Counted from the stretch's first letter, positions 27,211 to 36,077 are shown. The stretch: 64,000 bases of DNA from CAMLFJ01 sp040902305 (GCA_040902305.1 JBBDXN010000144.1:10183-74182); one strand, 5' to 3'. Notes: generated by a model from the sequence alone, not told the origin. Program-made: numbers and translations.

Positions 27211-28569
27211 GTGGCCACGCTGACCGACCTGCTCACCTCCAAGATCCCTCCCCATAGCCTGGAGGCGGAGCGGGCCGTCCTGGGGGCGATCCTGCTGGAG
27301 CGGGAGAGCCTGCCCAAGGCCATCGAGCTGCTCAAGCCCGCCGACTTCTACAAGGAAGGGCACCGGAAGATCTTCGACGCCACCCTCGCGCTCTTCGAGC
27401 GCAACGAGCCGGTCGATCTCCTCACGGTGTCGGAGGAGCTCAAGCGGAGCGCCGCGCTGGAGGAGGTCGGCGGCGCCGCGGCCCTCGCGAGCCTGGTCGA
27501 GGAGGCGGCCACCGCCGCCCATCTCCTCTCCTACGGGGCCATCGTCCGGGAGAAGGCGCTGCTCCGCGATCTCATCCGCATCGCCACCGAGATCATCGGA
27601 CAGAGCTACGAGGCGCGGGACGACGTGGACAAGCTGCTCGACGACGCCGAGCGGCTGATCTTCCAGGTCTCCGAGCGGCGGATGCAGGGCTCGGCCTTCC
27701 CGGTGCGGGCGATCCTGAAGGACACCTTCGAGCACATCGAGAAGCTCTACGATCGCAAGGAGCACATCACCGGGCTCGCCACCGGCTTCGACGACCTCGA
27801 CCGCATGACGTCGGGCTTCCAGCCCAGCGACTTCATCATCATCGCGGGCCGGCCGTCGATGGGCAAGACCGCCTTCGCGCTGAACGTCGCCAAGTACGCG
27901 GGCGTGGAGGATCACAAGCGCGTGCTCGTCATGAGCCTCGAGATGTCCAAGGAGCAGCTCGTGCAGCGGCTCCTCTGCGCCGAGGCCAAGGTGGACTCGC
28001 ACAAGGTGCGCACCGGCTATCTCGACCCTCGCGATTGGACGCGGCTCACCAACGCGGCGGGGCGGCTGGCCGAGGCGCCGATCTACATCGACGACTCGCC
28101 CGCGCTCACGGTGCTGGAGGCGCGGGCGAAAGCGCGGCGCATGAAGGCCGAGCACGGGCTCGACCTGATCGTCATCGACTACCTGCAGCTGATGCGCGGC
28201 CGCCACCAGCAGGAGAACCGCCAGCAGGAGATCTCGGAGATCTCCCGGTCGCTCAAGGCCCTGGCCAAGGAGCTGAACGTGCCGGTGGTGGCGCTGTCCC
28301 AGCTCTCCCGCGCGGTGGAGACGCGCGAGCGCAAGGAGCCCCAGCTCTCCGACCTGCGGGAGTCGGGCGCGCTCGAGCAGGACGCCGACGTGATCCTCTT
28401 CCTCTACCGGCCCGAGCGCTATGGGCTGCAGTCGGAGGACGGGGACCGGGTGGCCGACGTCATCATCGGCAAGCAGCGCAACGGGCCAACCGGCAAGATC
28501 CAGGTGACCTTCATCCCCGAGTACGCCTCCTTCGAGCGTCTGGCCAAGCGCGAGGCCCAGCCCTTCTAG
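27211..28569 (+). CDS. dnaB: replicative DNA helicase DnaB
   Basis: 452 aa from GTG 27211, two bases after the rplI stop. The N-terminal domain (PHSLEAERAVLGAILLERESL) is followed by the RecA-like domain. Walker A GRPSMGKT is at residues 213-220, Walker B is LIVIDYLQLM, and LSQLSRAVETR and RESGALEQDADVI contain the arginine finger region. It unwinds the replication fork as a hexamer. Linkage with the S6 operon is common in bacteria. Confidence 0.97.
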   Translation: MATLTDLLTSKIPPHSLEAERAVLGAILLERESLPKAIELLKPADFYKEGHRKIFDATLALFERNEPVDLLTVSEELKRSAALEEVGGAAALASLVEEAATAAHLLSYGAIVREKALLRDLIRIATEIIGQSYEARDDVDKLLDDAERLIFQVSERRMQGSAFPVRAILKDTFEHIEKLYDRKEHITGLATGFDDLDRMTSGFQPSDFIIIAGRPSMGKTAFALNVAKYAGVEDHKRVLVMSLEMSKEQLVQRLLCAEAKVDSHKVRTGYLDPRDWTRLTNAAGRLAEAPIYIDDSPALTVLEARAKARRMKAEHGLDLIVIDYLQLMRGRHQQENRQQEISEISRSLKALAKELNVPVVALSQLSRAVETRERKEPQLSDLRESGALEQDADVILFLYRPERYGLQSEDGDRVADVIIGKQRNGPTGKIQVTFIPEYASFERLAKREAQPF

Positions 28570-28612
28570 GCCGGCCGCCTGGACCGTGACTCCAGGAGCT
28601 TGAGTCTCCAGG

Positions 28613-29965
28613 ATGACCAAGGTCGTGATCGTCGGGGCGGGCAAGGGCGGGCGCGCCCTGCTCGAGATGTTCAGCGGCGATCCCACCGTCACGATCATCG
28701 GGGTCGCCGACGTGAATCCCTGGGCACCCGGGCTCGAGCTGGCCCGCCGCCTCAACGTCACGGTCAGCACCGACCTGGGCGAGCTGATCGCGGATCCCCG
28801 GGTCGACCTCATCATCGACGTGACCGGAAACGCGCAGGTGCAGGAGGCCATCCAGCGGCTCAAGCCGGCCGGCGCCGAGGTGATGGGGGGCGCGAGCGCC
28901 AAGTTCATGTGGGATCTCCTGGCCGAGCGGAAGCGAACCGAGGAGCTGGAAGACCGCTACTCGCTGATGCTCCGTGAGCTGCAGGCCAAGGCGGAGGGCG
29001 ACTTCATCATCGGGCAGAACCCGAAGATGCGCGAGCTGGCCGAGCAGATCATCCGGGTGGCCCAGACCCCCACCACCGTGCTCATTCGCGGGGAATCCGG
29101 GACCGGCAAGGAGCTGGTGGCGCGGGCCATCCACCGCTATTCGAACCTGCGCGACAAGCCGCTCGTCACCGTCAACTGCACCGCGCTCACGCCCACTCTG
29201 ATGGAGTCGGAGCTGTTCGGGCACAAGCGCGGGGCGTTCACCGGCGCGGTGGCCGACAAGGCGGGCCTCTTCGAGAAGGCGGACGGCGCGACCATTTTCC
29301 TCGACGAGATCGGGGACATGCCGCTCGAGATGCAGGGCAAGCTGCTGCGGGTGCTACAGGCGGGGGAGGTGAAGTCCGTCGGCGACGTCGTCACCCGCAA
29401 GGTGCGCGTGCGGGTGATCGCGGCCACCAACCGCGACCTCGAGAAGGCCCTCGCCGGATCCGAGTTTCGGGAAGACCTCTTCTACCGGTTCAACGCCTTC
29501 ACGGTGCTCCTTCCGCCGCTGCGCGAGCGCAGCGAGGACATCCCGGTCCTGGCCTACCACTTCCTGCGCAAGGCGGAGGCCAAGGTGAACAAGAAGATGG
29601 ATCGGTTCTCCCAGGACGCCCTCGACCTGCTGAAGCGCTATGCGTGGCCGGGCAATCTGCGAGAGCTGGAGAACATCATCGAGCGGGCGGTGGTGCTGTC
29701 CTCGAGCCAGCAGGTCGATGTTGCTCACCTGCCGCTCTATCTGCAGGAGTCGGGCCCGATCCGCGTCACCACCCAGGAAGGGTTCGTGCAGGCCAAGGCG
29801 CGGGTCGTGTCGATGTTCGAGAAGGAGGCCGTCGCTCGGTTCCTGTCGGAGGCCCGTGGCAATATCTCGGTCGCGGCTCAGAAGGCCGGAATCACCCGGA
29901 GAAACTTCCATCGCCTGCTCTCCAAGTACGCGGTCAACACGAAGAAATTCAAGAATGAGTCGTAG
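28613..29965 (+). CDS. sigma54-dependent activator with N-terminal Rossmann (nucleotide-binding) domain
   Basis: 450 aa. Residues 4-120 form a Rossmann fold with VVIVGAGKGG (G8, G10, G12-G13) and DLIIDVTGNAQVQEAI, like the NAD-binding part of dehydrogenases. A coiled linker (AERKRTEELEDRYSLMLRELQ) leads to the AAA+ domain with Walker A GESGTGKE (160-167) and GAFTGA (207-212), the sigma54 contact loop. DEIGDMP carries Walker B, and REDLFYRF the sensor/arginine region. The C-terminal Fis-type helix-turn-helix is at about 405-445. The Rossmann domain replaces the usual receiver, PAS or GAF sensor and may read NAD(H) or a related ligand (inference). Palindromes just downstream may be its sites. 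Confidence 0.9.
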   Translation: MTKVVIVGAGKGGRALLEMFSGDPTVTIIGVADVNPWAPGLELARRLNVTVSTDLGELIADPRVDLIIDVTGNAQVQEAIQRLKPAGAEVMGGASAKFMWDLLAERKRTEELEDRYSLMLRELQAKAEGDFIIGQNPKMRELAEQIIRVAQTPTTVLIRGESGTGKELVARAIHRYSNLRDKPLVTVNCTALTPTLMESELFGHKRGAFTGAVADKAGLFEKADGATIFLDEIGDMPLEMQGKLLRVLQAGEVKSVGDVVTRKVRVRVIAATNRDLEKALAGSEFREDLFYRFNAFTVLLPPLRERSEDIPVLAYHFLRKAEAKVNKKMDRFSQDALDLLKRYAWPGNLRELENIIERAVVLSSSQQVDVAHLPLYLQESGPIRVTTQEGFVQAKARVVSMFEKEAVARFLSEARGNISVAAQKAGITRRNFHRLLSKYAVNTKKFKNES

Positions 29966-29975
29966 ATAACTCATT
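29954..29975. promoter_or_regulatory. inverted repeat overlapping the stop of the sigma54 activator gene
   Basis: AATGAGT-N8-ACTCATT. Related half-sites (AGACTCACT near 29990, TGAGACA and TGTCTCA at 30069-30086) follow, suggesting a cluster of activator-binding sites. Confidence 0.4.
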
Positions 29976-30068
29976 GGTGGGTCGGATTAGACTCACTGGT
30001 TTCTGTACGGTAACTATGTAGGTTAGAATGGATTATCTCCAAGTGCGAAAGAGAATCCGGCTCCAGAG

Positions 30069-30086
30069 TGAGACAACGGTGTCTCA
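30069..30086. promoter_or_regulatory. palindromic operator candidate
   Basis: A perfect TGAGACA-ACGG-TGTCTCA, about 65-80 bases upstream of a -24/-12-like sequence, the usual distance of an upstream activator site. Confidence 0.5.
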
Positions 30087-30149
30087 TTCTCGATGTCGTC
30101 CGAGTGCACATAGCTAGCTGAATCAGGTAGTTCCAGCCGTTCTATCCCC

Positions 30150-30164
30150 TGGAACGCTTCTTGT
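30150..30164 (+). promoter_or_regulatory. possible sigma54 (-24/-12) promoter
   Basis: TGGAACGCTTCTTGT keeps GG at -24 and ten bases to GT at -12; the consensus is TGGCACG-N4-TTGC, so the -12 C is missing. It faces the zinc-ribbon and isocitrate-lyase-like genes. Confidence 0.35.
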
Positions 30165-30201
30165 CTCTTTCGTGAGCATCGCTTGCTCAAAGGAGGAGGC
30201 C

Positions 30202-30405
30202 ATGGGGGCCCACTGCCGTTGCGGAACCGCCGTCGAGTTTTCCTTCAACCACCTGGGCTGTATCGCCTGCGGGGCCGCTTGCTGCCCCGCCTGCTCCTAC
30301 CAGCTCGAGTCCACCAACTATTGCCCGGCCTGCGCGGAGGCGCTGCTGGACCTGCCGTGGGCGAGGCTCGTCAGCTCCGTGCAGACCGCACCGGGCCTGG
30401 CCTGA
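30202..30405 (+). CDS. small cysteine-rich zinc-ribbon-like protein
   Basis: 67 aa from ATG 30202 with AAAGGAGGAGG at ideal spacing. Cysteines form CRC (5,7), CIAC (20,23), CCPAC (27,28,31) and CPAC (41,44), enough for two zinc-binding knuckles, similar in spacing to B-box/treble-clef fragments. It has no signal or membrane segment. I do not recognise the family. It lies between the sigma54 activator and the isocitrate-lyase-like gene on the same strand and may share the -24/-12-like promoter. Confidence 0.75.
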   Translation: MGAHCRCGTAVEFSFNHLGCIACGAACCPACSYQLESTNYCPACAEALLDLPWARLVSSVQTAPGLA

Positions 30406-30439
30406 GCTGAACGAACCTCGATTTACAAGGAGGGTGAAC

Positions 30440-31411
30440 ATGGAATCCAAGGGAGCGACGTTCCGCCGGCTTCTCCGGGACGAGCCCTATCTCTTCACCG
30501 GCGGCATCTACTCGCCGCTCGACGCCCAGATCGCGGAGCAGGCCGGGATGAAGTCCATCTACCTGAGCGGCTACTCGCTGGCCATGCTCAACGGCTGGCC
30601 CGACATGGGCTTTCTCACGATGACCGAGGTGACCAAGGCCGCCTCCATGGTGGCCAGCGCGGTCGACGTCCCGATCATCGCCGACGCCGACGATGGCTAC
30701 GGCAACGCCCTCTCGACCATGCGCACGGTGCAGGAGTTCGTGAAGACCGGGGTGGCGGGTATCCATCTCGAGGATCAGCGCTTCCCGAAGCGCTGCGGCC
30801 ACATCGCGGGGAAGACGATCGTGTCGCGGGAGGAGGCACTCGGCAAGTACCGGTCCGCCCTCGTGGAGCGCGACCGGCTGGACCGCGACTTCGTGGTCAT
30901 CGCCCGCACCGACGCCTACGGCGCGGTGGGCGGGAGCATGGAGGAGGCGATCTGGCGCGGCCGGGCCTACGGCGACGCGGGGGTGGATCTCGTGTGGGCC
31001 GAGCTGTCGAATGCCGACCGCGGGCCCGCCATCGAGTTCGCGCGCGCCATGAAGGAGACCCACCCGCATCTGCCGCTCGCCTTCAACTACTCCTCGTCGT
31101 TCCGCTGGCACCAGGACGCCAACCCGCTCACCTTCCGCGAGCTGGGCGAGCTCGGTTACCGCTTCATCTTCATCACGCTCTTCGGGGCCCACGCCGCGAT
31201 GCACTCGGTGTGGAACTTCATGCAGGAGCTGGTGAAGAACGAGGAGCAGGCCCAGTGGACGCTCGAGCGCCTGAAGGCGGGGCATCCCACCGAGAGCCAT
31301 CACGTGATGGCGCGGGTCTCGCACTTTCAGGAGCTGGAGCGCCGGTACATTCCGGGCACCGAGAAGCGCCTGCAGGGCTCCGCGGGGTTCGGGGAGGACA
31401 AGGAGCACTGA
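30440..31411 (+). CDS. isocitrate lyase/PEP mutase superfamily protein
   Basis: 323 aa from ATG 30440, with AGGAGG seven bases upstream; GTG 30434 lies within the leader. The barrel landmarks are GGIYSPLDAQIAEQAGM near the start, IIADADDGYGN (metal-binding aspartates) and the lyase signature KRCGH at residues 117-121 with catalytic Cys119. IARTDAYG follows. True isocitrate lyases are about 430 aa and methylisocitrate lyases about 295, so the exact substrate is open: isocitrate, methylisocitrate, oxaloacetate or other 2-hydroxy acids. Cys119 favours a C-C lyase over a PEP mutase. Confidence 0.85.
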   Translation: MESKGATFRRLLRDEPYLFTGGIYSPLDAQIAEQAGMKSIYLSGYSLAMLNGWPDMGFLTMTEVTKAASMVASAVDVPIIADADDGYGNALSTMRTVQEFVKTGVAGIHLEDQRFPKRCGHIAGKTIVSREEALGKYRSALVERDRLDRDFVVIARTDAYGAVGGSMEEAIWRGRAYGDAGVDLVWAELSNADRGPAIEFARAMKETHPHLPLAFNYSSSFRWHQDANPLTFRELGELGYRFIFITLFGAHAAMHSVWNFMQELVKNEEQAQWTLERLKAGHPTESHHVMARVSHFQELERRYIPGTEKRLQGSAGFGEDKEH

Positions 31412-31464
31412 GACCTCAACCGCGGCGACCGGGGCCCCCGCCGAGTCCCGGCCGCCGCAGGAGA

Positions 31465-32082
31465 TCAGGTCCCTTCGCGTCGGCGCACCGCCTGGGCGAT
31501 GCGCACCGCGACCAGCGCGAGGACGCCGACCAGCACCACGACCAGCACGATCCGCTCGACCTCGCCGACCGCGTAGCGCAGGCGCTCCACGTAAGCTCCG
31601 AAGCCGTAGCCCACCGCGTAGCCGGCGCCGACCATCACCGGCACGTAGACCAGCGCGCCCGCCACGTTGGCGACGAGGAACGACGAGAGGCGCATCCCGA
31701 GCGCCCCCGCGAGCGGGCCCGCGGTGAATCGGACGCCGGGAACGAACCGGGCCACGAAGACCGCCACCGGTCCGCGCCGGCGCACGAACGCCTTCATGGT
31801 CTCGAGCCGCTCGGGGTGCCCGAGCACCCAGCGGGCGTAGCGCGGCAGCGCGGTCTGGCCGTAGCGCCGTCCGAGCCAGTAGCCGATATTGTCGCCGACG
31901 ACCGCGCTGACGATGCCGACCGCCAGCACGAAGGAGAGACGGAGCTTGCCGCGCCAGACCAGGTAGCCGGCCAGGGCGAGGATGGTCTCCTCCGGCACGG
32001 GAAGGCCCACGTTGCCGAGCACCACCACCACGAAGATGGCGGCGTAGCCCCAGTGACCGACGAACTCTTGCAGGTCGCTCAC
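31465..32082 (-). CDS. DedA family membrane protein
   Basis: 205 aa from GTG 32082. DedA landmarks are LGNVGLPVPEETILALAGYL (acidic motif in a reentrant helix), GDNIGYWLGRRYG and RFVPGVRFTAGPLAGALGM with the key arginines. DedA proteins are candidate lipid flippases or proton-dependent transporters; several move undecaprenyl phosphate or phosphatidylethanolamine. It is convergent with the lyase-like gene and divergent from the KimA-type genes. Confidence 0.92.
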   Translation of the reverse strand: MSDLQEFVGHWGYAAIFVVVVLGNVGLPVPEETILALAGYLVWRGKLRLSFVLAVGIVSAVVGDNIGYWLGRRYGQTALPRYARWVLGHPERLETMKAFVRRRGPVAVFVARFVPGVRFTAGPLAGALGMRLSSFLVANVAGALVYVPVMVGAGYAVGYGFGAYVERLRYAVGEVERIVLVVVLVGVLALVAVRIAQAVRRREGT

Positions 32083-32234
32083 GAAGCCTCGAAGACGTAG
32101 CGGATGCGCTGGACGAGCATGGTCCGGAAGTTCATGAACGGGCCGCTCTCGCCTTCAGCATCGCACTCGTTCCGACGGATCGAGGCCGAATTTGATACGG
32201 CGGGACGGCCGCTCCCCCGGGGTGACGCGAATGC

Positions 32235-32264
32235 TTGACACCCAGGCGCCCCCGCCTCTAGCGT
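32235..32264 (+). promoter_or_regulatory. probable promoter of the kimA-like pair
   Basis: TTGACA (32235-32240), 18-bp spacer, TAGCGT (32259-32264). The remaining 32083-32234 shows nothing else convincing, and no c-di-AMP (ydaO-type) riboswitch is recognisable. Confidence 0.5.
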
Positions 32265-32286
32265 AGGTGGCTCAGAGAAGCTCGAG

Positions 32287-34104
32287 ATGAATATCAGCGC
32301 CGTCAAGAAGCTGTTCGTGGGATCACCGCTCGCAACGGCGCAGGCCCGACACGAGCGGCTCTCGAAGACGTCCGCGCTCGCGGTGTTCTCCTCCGACGCG
32401 CTCTCCTCGGTGGCCTACGCGAGCGAGGAGATCCTGCTCGTCCTGGTGCTGGCGGGCGCCGCCGCGCTCGCCTATTCGATCCCCATCGGCATCGCGATCG
32501 TGATCCTCATCGCGGTGGTGGTGAGCTCGTACCGGCAGACCATCCTGGCCTATCCCCAGGGCGGCGGCGCCTACATCGTCACCAAGGACAACCTGGGCAC
32601 GCTGGCCGGGCTCGTCTCGGCGGGGGCGCTGCTCATCGACTACGTGCTGACGGTGGCGGTGAGCGTCGCGGCGGGCGTGGCCGCCATCACCTCCGCCTTT
32701 CCCGCGCTGTACGACTACCGCATCCCGCTCGGCGTGCTGTTCGTCGCGGGCATCGCCACCATGAACCTGCGCGGCCTGCGGGAGTCGAGCAATCTGTTCG
32801 CGGTGCCCACGTACCTCTTCGTGGTGAGCTTCGCGGGCATGCTCGCCTACGGGTTCTTCCGCTGGGCCGCCGGGTGGGAGACCCCGCCGCCCCCCGCCGC
32901 CACCGTCGCCATGACCCAGGACCTGACCGTCTTCCTCGTGCTCCGCGCGTTCTCCTCCGGCTGCACCGCGCTGACCGGGGTCGAGGCGGTGTCCGACGGC
33001 GTGCCCGCCTTCCGGAGTCCGGAGGCGCACAACGCGCGGGTGGTCCTCGCCTGGCTCGGGGTCATCCTGATCGCGCTGTTCATGGGCGTCACGTTCCTGG
33101 CCCATCACTTCCACGTGATGCCGCGCGCGGAGGAGACGGTGGTCTCGCAGCTCGCCCGCCTCATCTTCGGCGGCGGGCTGCTCTACTACGAGATCCAGGT
33201 CGTCACCATGCTCATCCTCGTCTTCGCGGCCAACACCGCCTTCGCGGATTTCCCGCGGCTGGCCTACTTCCTGGCCCGCGACGGCTTCATTCCTCGCCAG
33301 TTCGCCACCCGGGGTGACCGCCTCGTGTTCTCCAACGGGATCCTGATCCTGGGCGGCCTCGCCGCGCTGCTCATCGTGCTCTTCGGGGGCGCCACCCACG
33401 CCTTGATCCCTCTCTACGCGGTGGGTGTCTTCCTCTCCTTCACGCTCTCGCAGGCCAGCATGGTGCGGCGCTGGCTCTCACGGCGAGAGCCGGGCTGGCG
33501 CTGGCGCTGGGTCCTCAACGCGGCGGGCGCCGCCACCACCGGCCTCGTGATGCTGGTGATCGCGGTCACCAAGTTCAGTCACGGGGCCTGGATGGTCGTG
33601 CTGCTGATCCCCCTGCTCGTGATGCTCTTCCTGATGATCCATCGCCACTACGCCGACGTGGCCGGCCAGCTCTCGCTCGATGCCTACGGCGGCCCGCCTC
33701 CCATCGATCACACGGTGCTGGTGCTGGTGGGCGATCTTCACCGCGGCGTCGCGGCCGCGCTTCGCTACGCGCAGAGCCTGTCCGCCTCCGTGAAGGCGGT
33801 CTACGTGGAGCTGGATCCGGAGCGGACGCAGAAGCTCGAGGAGAAGTGGGGCAGGTGGGGGCTCGGCATTCCCCTGGTGGTGCTGAGCTCGCCGTACCGC
33901 TCGCTGCTCACCCCGTTCCTCGACTACGTCGACCACCTGCTGGCCCTCGGCGAGCGCCAGGTGGTCACGATCGTGATCCCCGAGTTCGTGCCGGCCCGCT
34001 GGTGGCAGCATCTCCTGCACAACCAGACCGCCCTGCTCATCAAGGGGGCGCTGCTGTTCCGCAAGGGCGTCGTGGTCGTGGACGTCCCCTTCCATCTTCG
34101 ATGA
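32287..34104 (+). CDS. KimA-type potassium importer (APC/KUP superfamily), copy 1
   Basis: 605 aa. The N-terminus closely follows B. subtilis KimA as I know it: SSDALSSVAYASEEILLVL (D37 and Y44, equivalent to KimA D36 and Y43 at the K+ site), SYRQTILAYPQGGGAYIVTK and LLIDYVLTVAVSVAAGVAAI. Twelve helices are followed by a cytosolic domain (about 465-605) with VLVLVGDLHRG and LLHNQTALLIKGALLF, as in KimA. KimA imports K+ with protons and is inhibited by c-di-AMP. Its stop overlaps the start of a paralogue (ATGA). Confidence 0.88.
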   Translation: MNISAVKKLFVGSPLATAQARHERLSKTSALAVFSSDALSSVAYASEEILLVLVLAGAAALAYSIPIGIAIVILIAVVVSSYRQTILAYPQGGGAYIVTKDNLGTLAGLVSAGALLIDYVLTVAVSVAAGVAAITSAFPALYDYRIPLGVLFVAGIATMNLRGLRESSNLFAVPTYLFVVSFAGMLAYGFFRWAAGWETPPPPAATVAMTQDLTVFLVLRAFSSGCTALTGVEAVSDGVPAFRSPEAHNARVVLAWLGVILIALFMGVTFLAHHFHVMPRAEETVVSQLARLIFGGGLLYYEIQVVTMLILVFAANTAFADFPRLAYFLARDGFIPRQFATRGDRLVFSNGILILGGLAALLIVLFGGATHALIPLYAVGVFLSFTLSQASMVRRWLSRREPGWRWRWVLNAAGAATTGLVMLVIAVTKFSHGAWMVVLLIPLLVMLFLMIHRHYADVAGQLSLDAYGGPPPIDHTVLVLVGDLHRGVAAALRYAQSLSASVKAVYVELDPERTQKLEEKWGRWGLGIPLVVLSSPYRSLLTPFLDYVDHLLALGERQVVTIVIPEFVPARWWQHLLHNQTALLIKGALLFRKGVVVVDVPFHLR

Positions 34105-35924
34105 AGCTCTCCAAGCTCAAACGATGGTTCGTGGGCACGCCGATCGCGACGGCCCAGGCTCACCACGAGCGGCTCGGCCCGGTCACCGGTCTCGCCGTCT
34201 TCGCCTCCGACAACCTCTCCTCGGTCGCCTACGCGACCGAGGAGATCTTGCGGGTGCTCCTCCTCGCCGGGGTGGGGGCCCTCGCGTTCTCCACCCCCAT
34301 CGGCCTTTGCATCGCCGCGGTCATCTGCATCGTGATCCTCTCGTATCGCCAGAACATCGCGGAGTACCCGCTGGGAGCCAGCGACTACATCGTGTCCAAG
34401 GACAACCTGGGGGTGTTCCCGGGTCTCACCGCGGGCGCCGCGCTGCTCATCGACTACACGCTCACGGTGGCGGTGAGCGTGTCCGCGGGCGTGGCCGCGC
34501 TGACCTCCGCGTTTCCCCTCCTGTACCCGCACCGGGTCGTGCTCGGTATCGGGCTGGTCGTGCTGGTCGCGGTGGCCAACCTGCGCGGCCTCCGGGAGTC
34601 CGGGCGGATGTTCGCGGTCTGGAGCTACCTGTTCATCGGCGGCTACTTCCTGTTGATGCTGTACGGTTTCGCGGGCTTCGCCATCTGGGGCCCGCCGTCC
34701 GTCGAGAGCGCGGCGCCGCCCCCGCCGCCCCTGACCGAGATCGGCGTGTTCTTGCTCCTGCGCGCCTTCGCCTCCGGCGCGGTCGCCCTCACCGGGATCG
34801 AGGCGGTCTCGGACGGCACCCCCGCCTTCAAGCCCCCGCAGGTTCGCAACGCCCAGACCGTGCTCGTCGTCCTCGGGCTGATCATGGTCACCCTGTTCCT
34901 GGGCATCACGATGCTGGCCGCCGGCCATCAGATCGTGCCGCGCGACGAGGAGACCGTGGTCTCGCAGCTCGCCCGCCAGGTGTTCGGAGGCGGCCTCCTC
35001 TACTACTTCATCCAGGGCGTCTCGATGGTCATCCTGGTGCTGGCCGCCAACACCGCGTTCGCCGACTTCCCGCGGCTGGCCTCCTTCATGGCGCGCGACG
35101 CGTATCTGCCCCGCCAGTTCGCCAGCCGGGGCGACCGGCTCGTCTTCTCCAACGGGGTCATCATCCTCGGAGTCGCCGCCTCCGCGCTGATCGCGCTGTT
35201 CGACGGGAGCACGCACTCCCTGATCCCGCTCTACGCCCTCGGCGTGTTCACGTCGTTCACCCTGTCGCAGGTCGGCATGGTGCGCCGCTGGTTCACGCGG
35301 CGGCCCGCGGGATGGCGGCCGAAGGCGGTCATCAGCGGCCTCGGCGCGGCCACCACCGGGCTGGTGATGGTGGTCACCGCGCTCGCCAAGTTCGCGGACG
35401 GGGCGTGGATCGTGGTCGTGGTCGGCGGCGCCCTGATCGTGGGCTTCGTGAGCATCAACCGCCACTACCGTGAGGTGGCGGGGCAGCTCTCCCTGGAGGA
35501 TTTCGCGGGGCCGCCCCCGATGCAGCACACCGTGCTGGTCCTGGTCGGCGACCTGCACAAGGGGGTCGTGCAGGCGCTGCAGTACGCCCGGACCCTCTCG
35601 CCCTCGGCCAAGGCGGTGTACGTGGAGATGGATCCGGAGAAGACCCGACGGCTCGAGGAGAAGTGGGGCAAGTGGGGCTTCGGCGTGCCGCTGGTGGTGC
35701 TGACATCACCCTATCGGCTGCTGCTGACCCCGCTGCTCGAGTACGTGGACCACCTCCTGGCCCTCGGCGAGAACCACATGGTGACCATCGTCATCCCCGA
35801 GTTCATCCCGGCCAAATGGTGGCAGCAGCTCCTTCACAACCAGACCGCGCTGCTCATCAAGGGCGCGCTGCTCTTCCGGCGGAACGTGGTTGTGACGGAT
35901 GTGCCGTACCACCTGAGGCGGTAG
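34101..35924 (+). CDS. KimA-type potassium importer, copy 2
   Basis: 607 aa, clearly paralogous to the preceding gene along its whole length. It has the same N-terminal frame KRWFVGTPIATAQAHHERL, FASDNLSSVAYATEEIL (D37 and Y44 retained), SYRQNIAEYPLGASDYIVSK and the C-terminal HTVLVLVGDLHKG/LLHNQTALLIKG domain. In the first helix region the PQGGGAY segment of copy 1 is PLGASDY here, so gating or substrate may differ. Translation is coupled to copy 1 by a 4-base overlap; KimA is dimeric, so a heterodimer is possible (inference). Confidence 0.88.
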   Translation: MKLSKLKRWFVGTPIATAQAHHERLGPVTGLAVFASDNLSSVAYATEEILRVLLLAGVGALAFSTPIGLCIAAVICIVILSYRQNIAEYPLGASDYIVSKDNLGVFPGLTAGAALLIDYTLTVAVSVSAGVAALTSAFPLLYPHRVVLGIGLVVLVAVANLRGLRESGRMFAVWSYLFIGGYFLLMLYGFAGFAIWGPPSVESAAPPPPPLTEIGVFLLLRAFASGAVALTGIEAVSDGTPAFKPPQVRNAQTVLVVLGLIMVTLFLGITMLAAGHQIVPRDEETVVSQLARQVFGGGLLYYFIQGVSMVILVLAANTAFADFPRLASFMARDAYLPRQFASRGDRLVFSNGVIILGVAASALIALFDGSTHSLIPLYALGVFTSFTLSQVGMVRRWFTRRPAGWRPKAVISGLGAATTGLVMVVTALAKFADGAWIVVVVGGALIVGFVSINRHYREVAGQLSLEDFAGPPPMQHTVLVLVGDLHKGVVQALQYARTLSPSAKAVYVEMDPEKTRRLEEKWGKWGFGVPLVVLTSPYRLLLTPLLEYVDHLLALGENHMVTIVIPEFIPAKWWQQLLHNQTALLIKGALLFRRNVVVTDVPYHLRR

Positions 35925-35964
35925 GGCGGACAGACGGGCGCCTTCAGCTGCCAGGGCCCAGGAG

Positions 35965-36010
35965 TGTCCGCGGATTGGGGGAGTGCGGGGGCCATTTCTG
36001 GGCCCCCGCA
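35965..36010. repeat. palindromic repeat, copy 1 (intergenic)
   Basis: GTCCGCGG, then GGGGGAG followed by a hairpin TGCGGGGGCC-atttctg-GGCCCCCGCA (35984-36010). The hairpin is identical, including its loop, to the copy inside the ABC-F gene at 42625-42651. Flanking bases are partly shared too. Confidence 0.85.
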
Positions 36011-36077
36011 GATGAAAGAGCCTGAAGAAGTAGACGGGCTTGCCCACGGCGGCAAGGCGAGTATTCTTGGGGCCCAC

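Noticed and set aside
32083..32286. c-di-AMP riboswitch upstream of the kimA-like genes
   Set aside because: No ydaO-type consensus could be recognised and the region is short and G/C-rich.
32079..32306. Minus-strand 75-codon frame between the DedA and KimA-type genes
   Set aside because: Covers the promoter region and the start of the plus-strand gene, with no ribosome site or motif.
35964..36077. N-terminal extension of the GNAT gene through the palindromic repeat
   Set aside because: The GNAT fold begins after ATG 36078; the extension would consist mostly of translated repeat.
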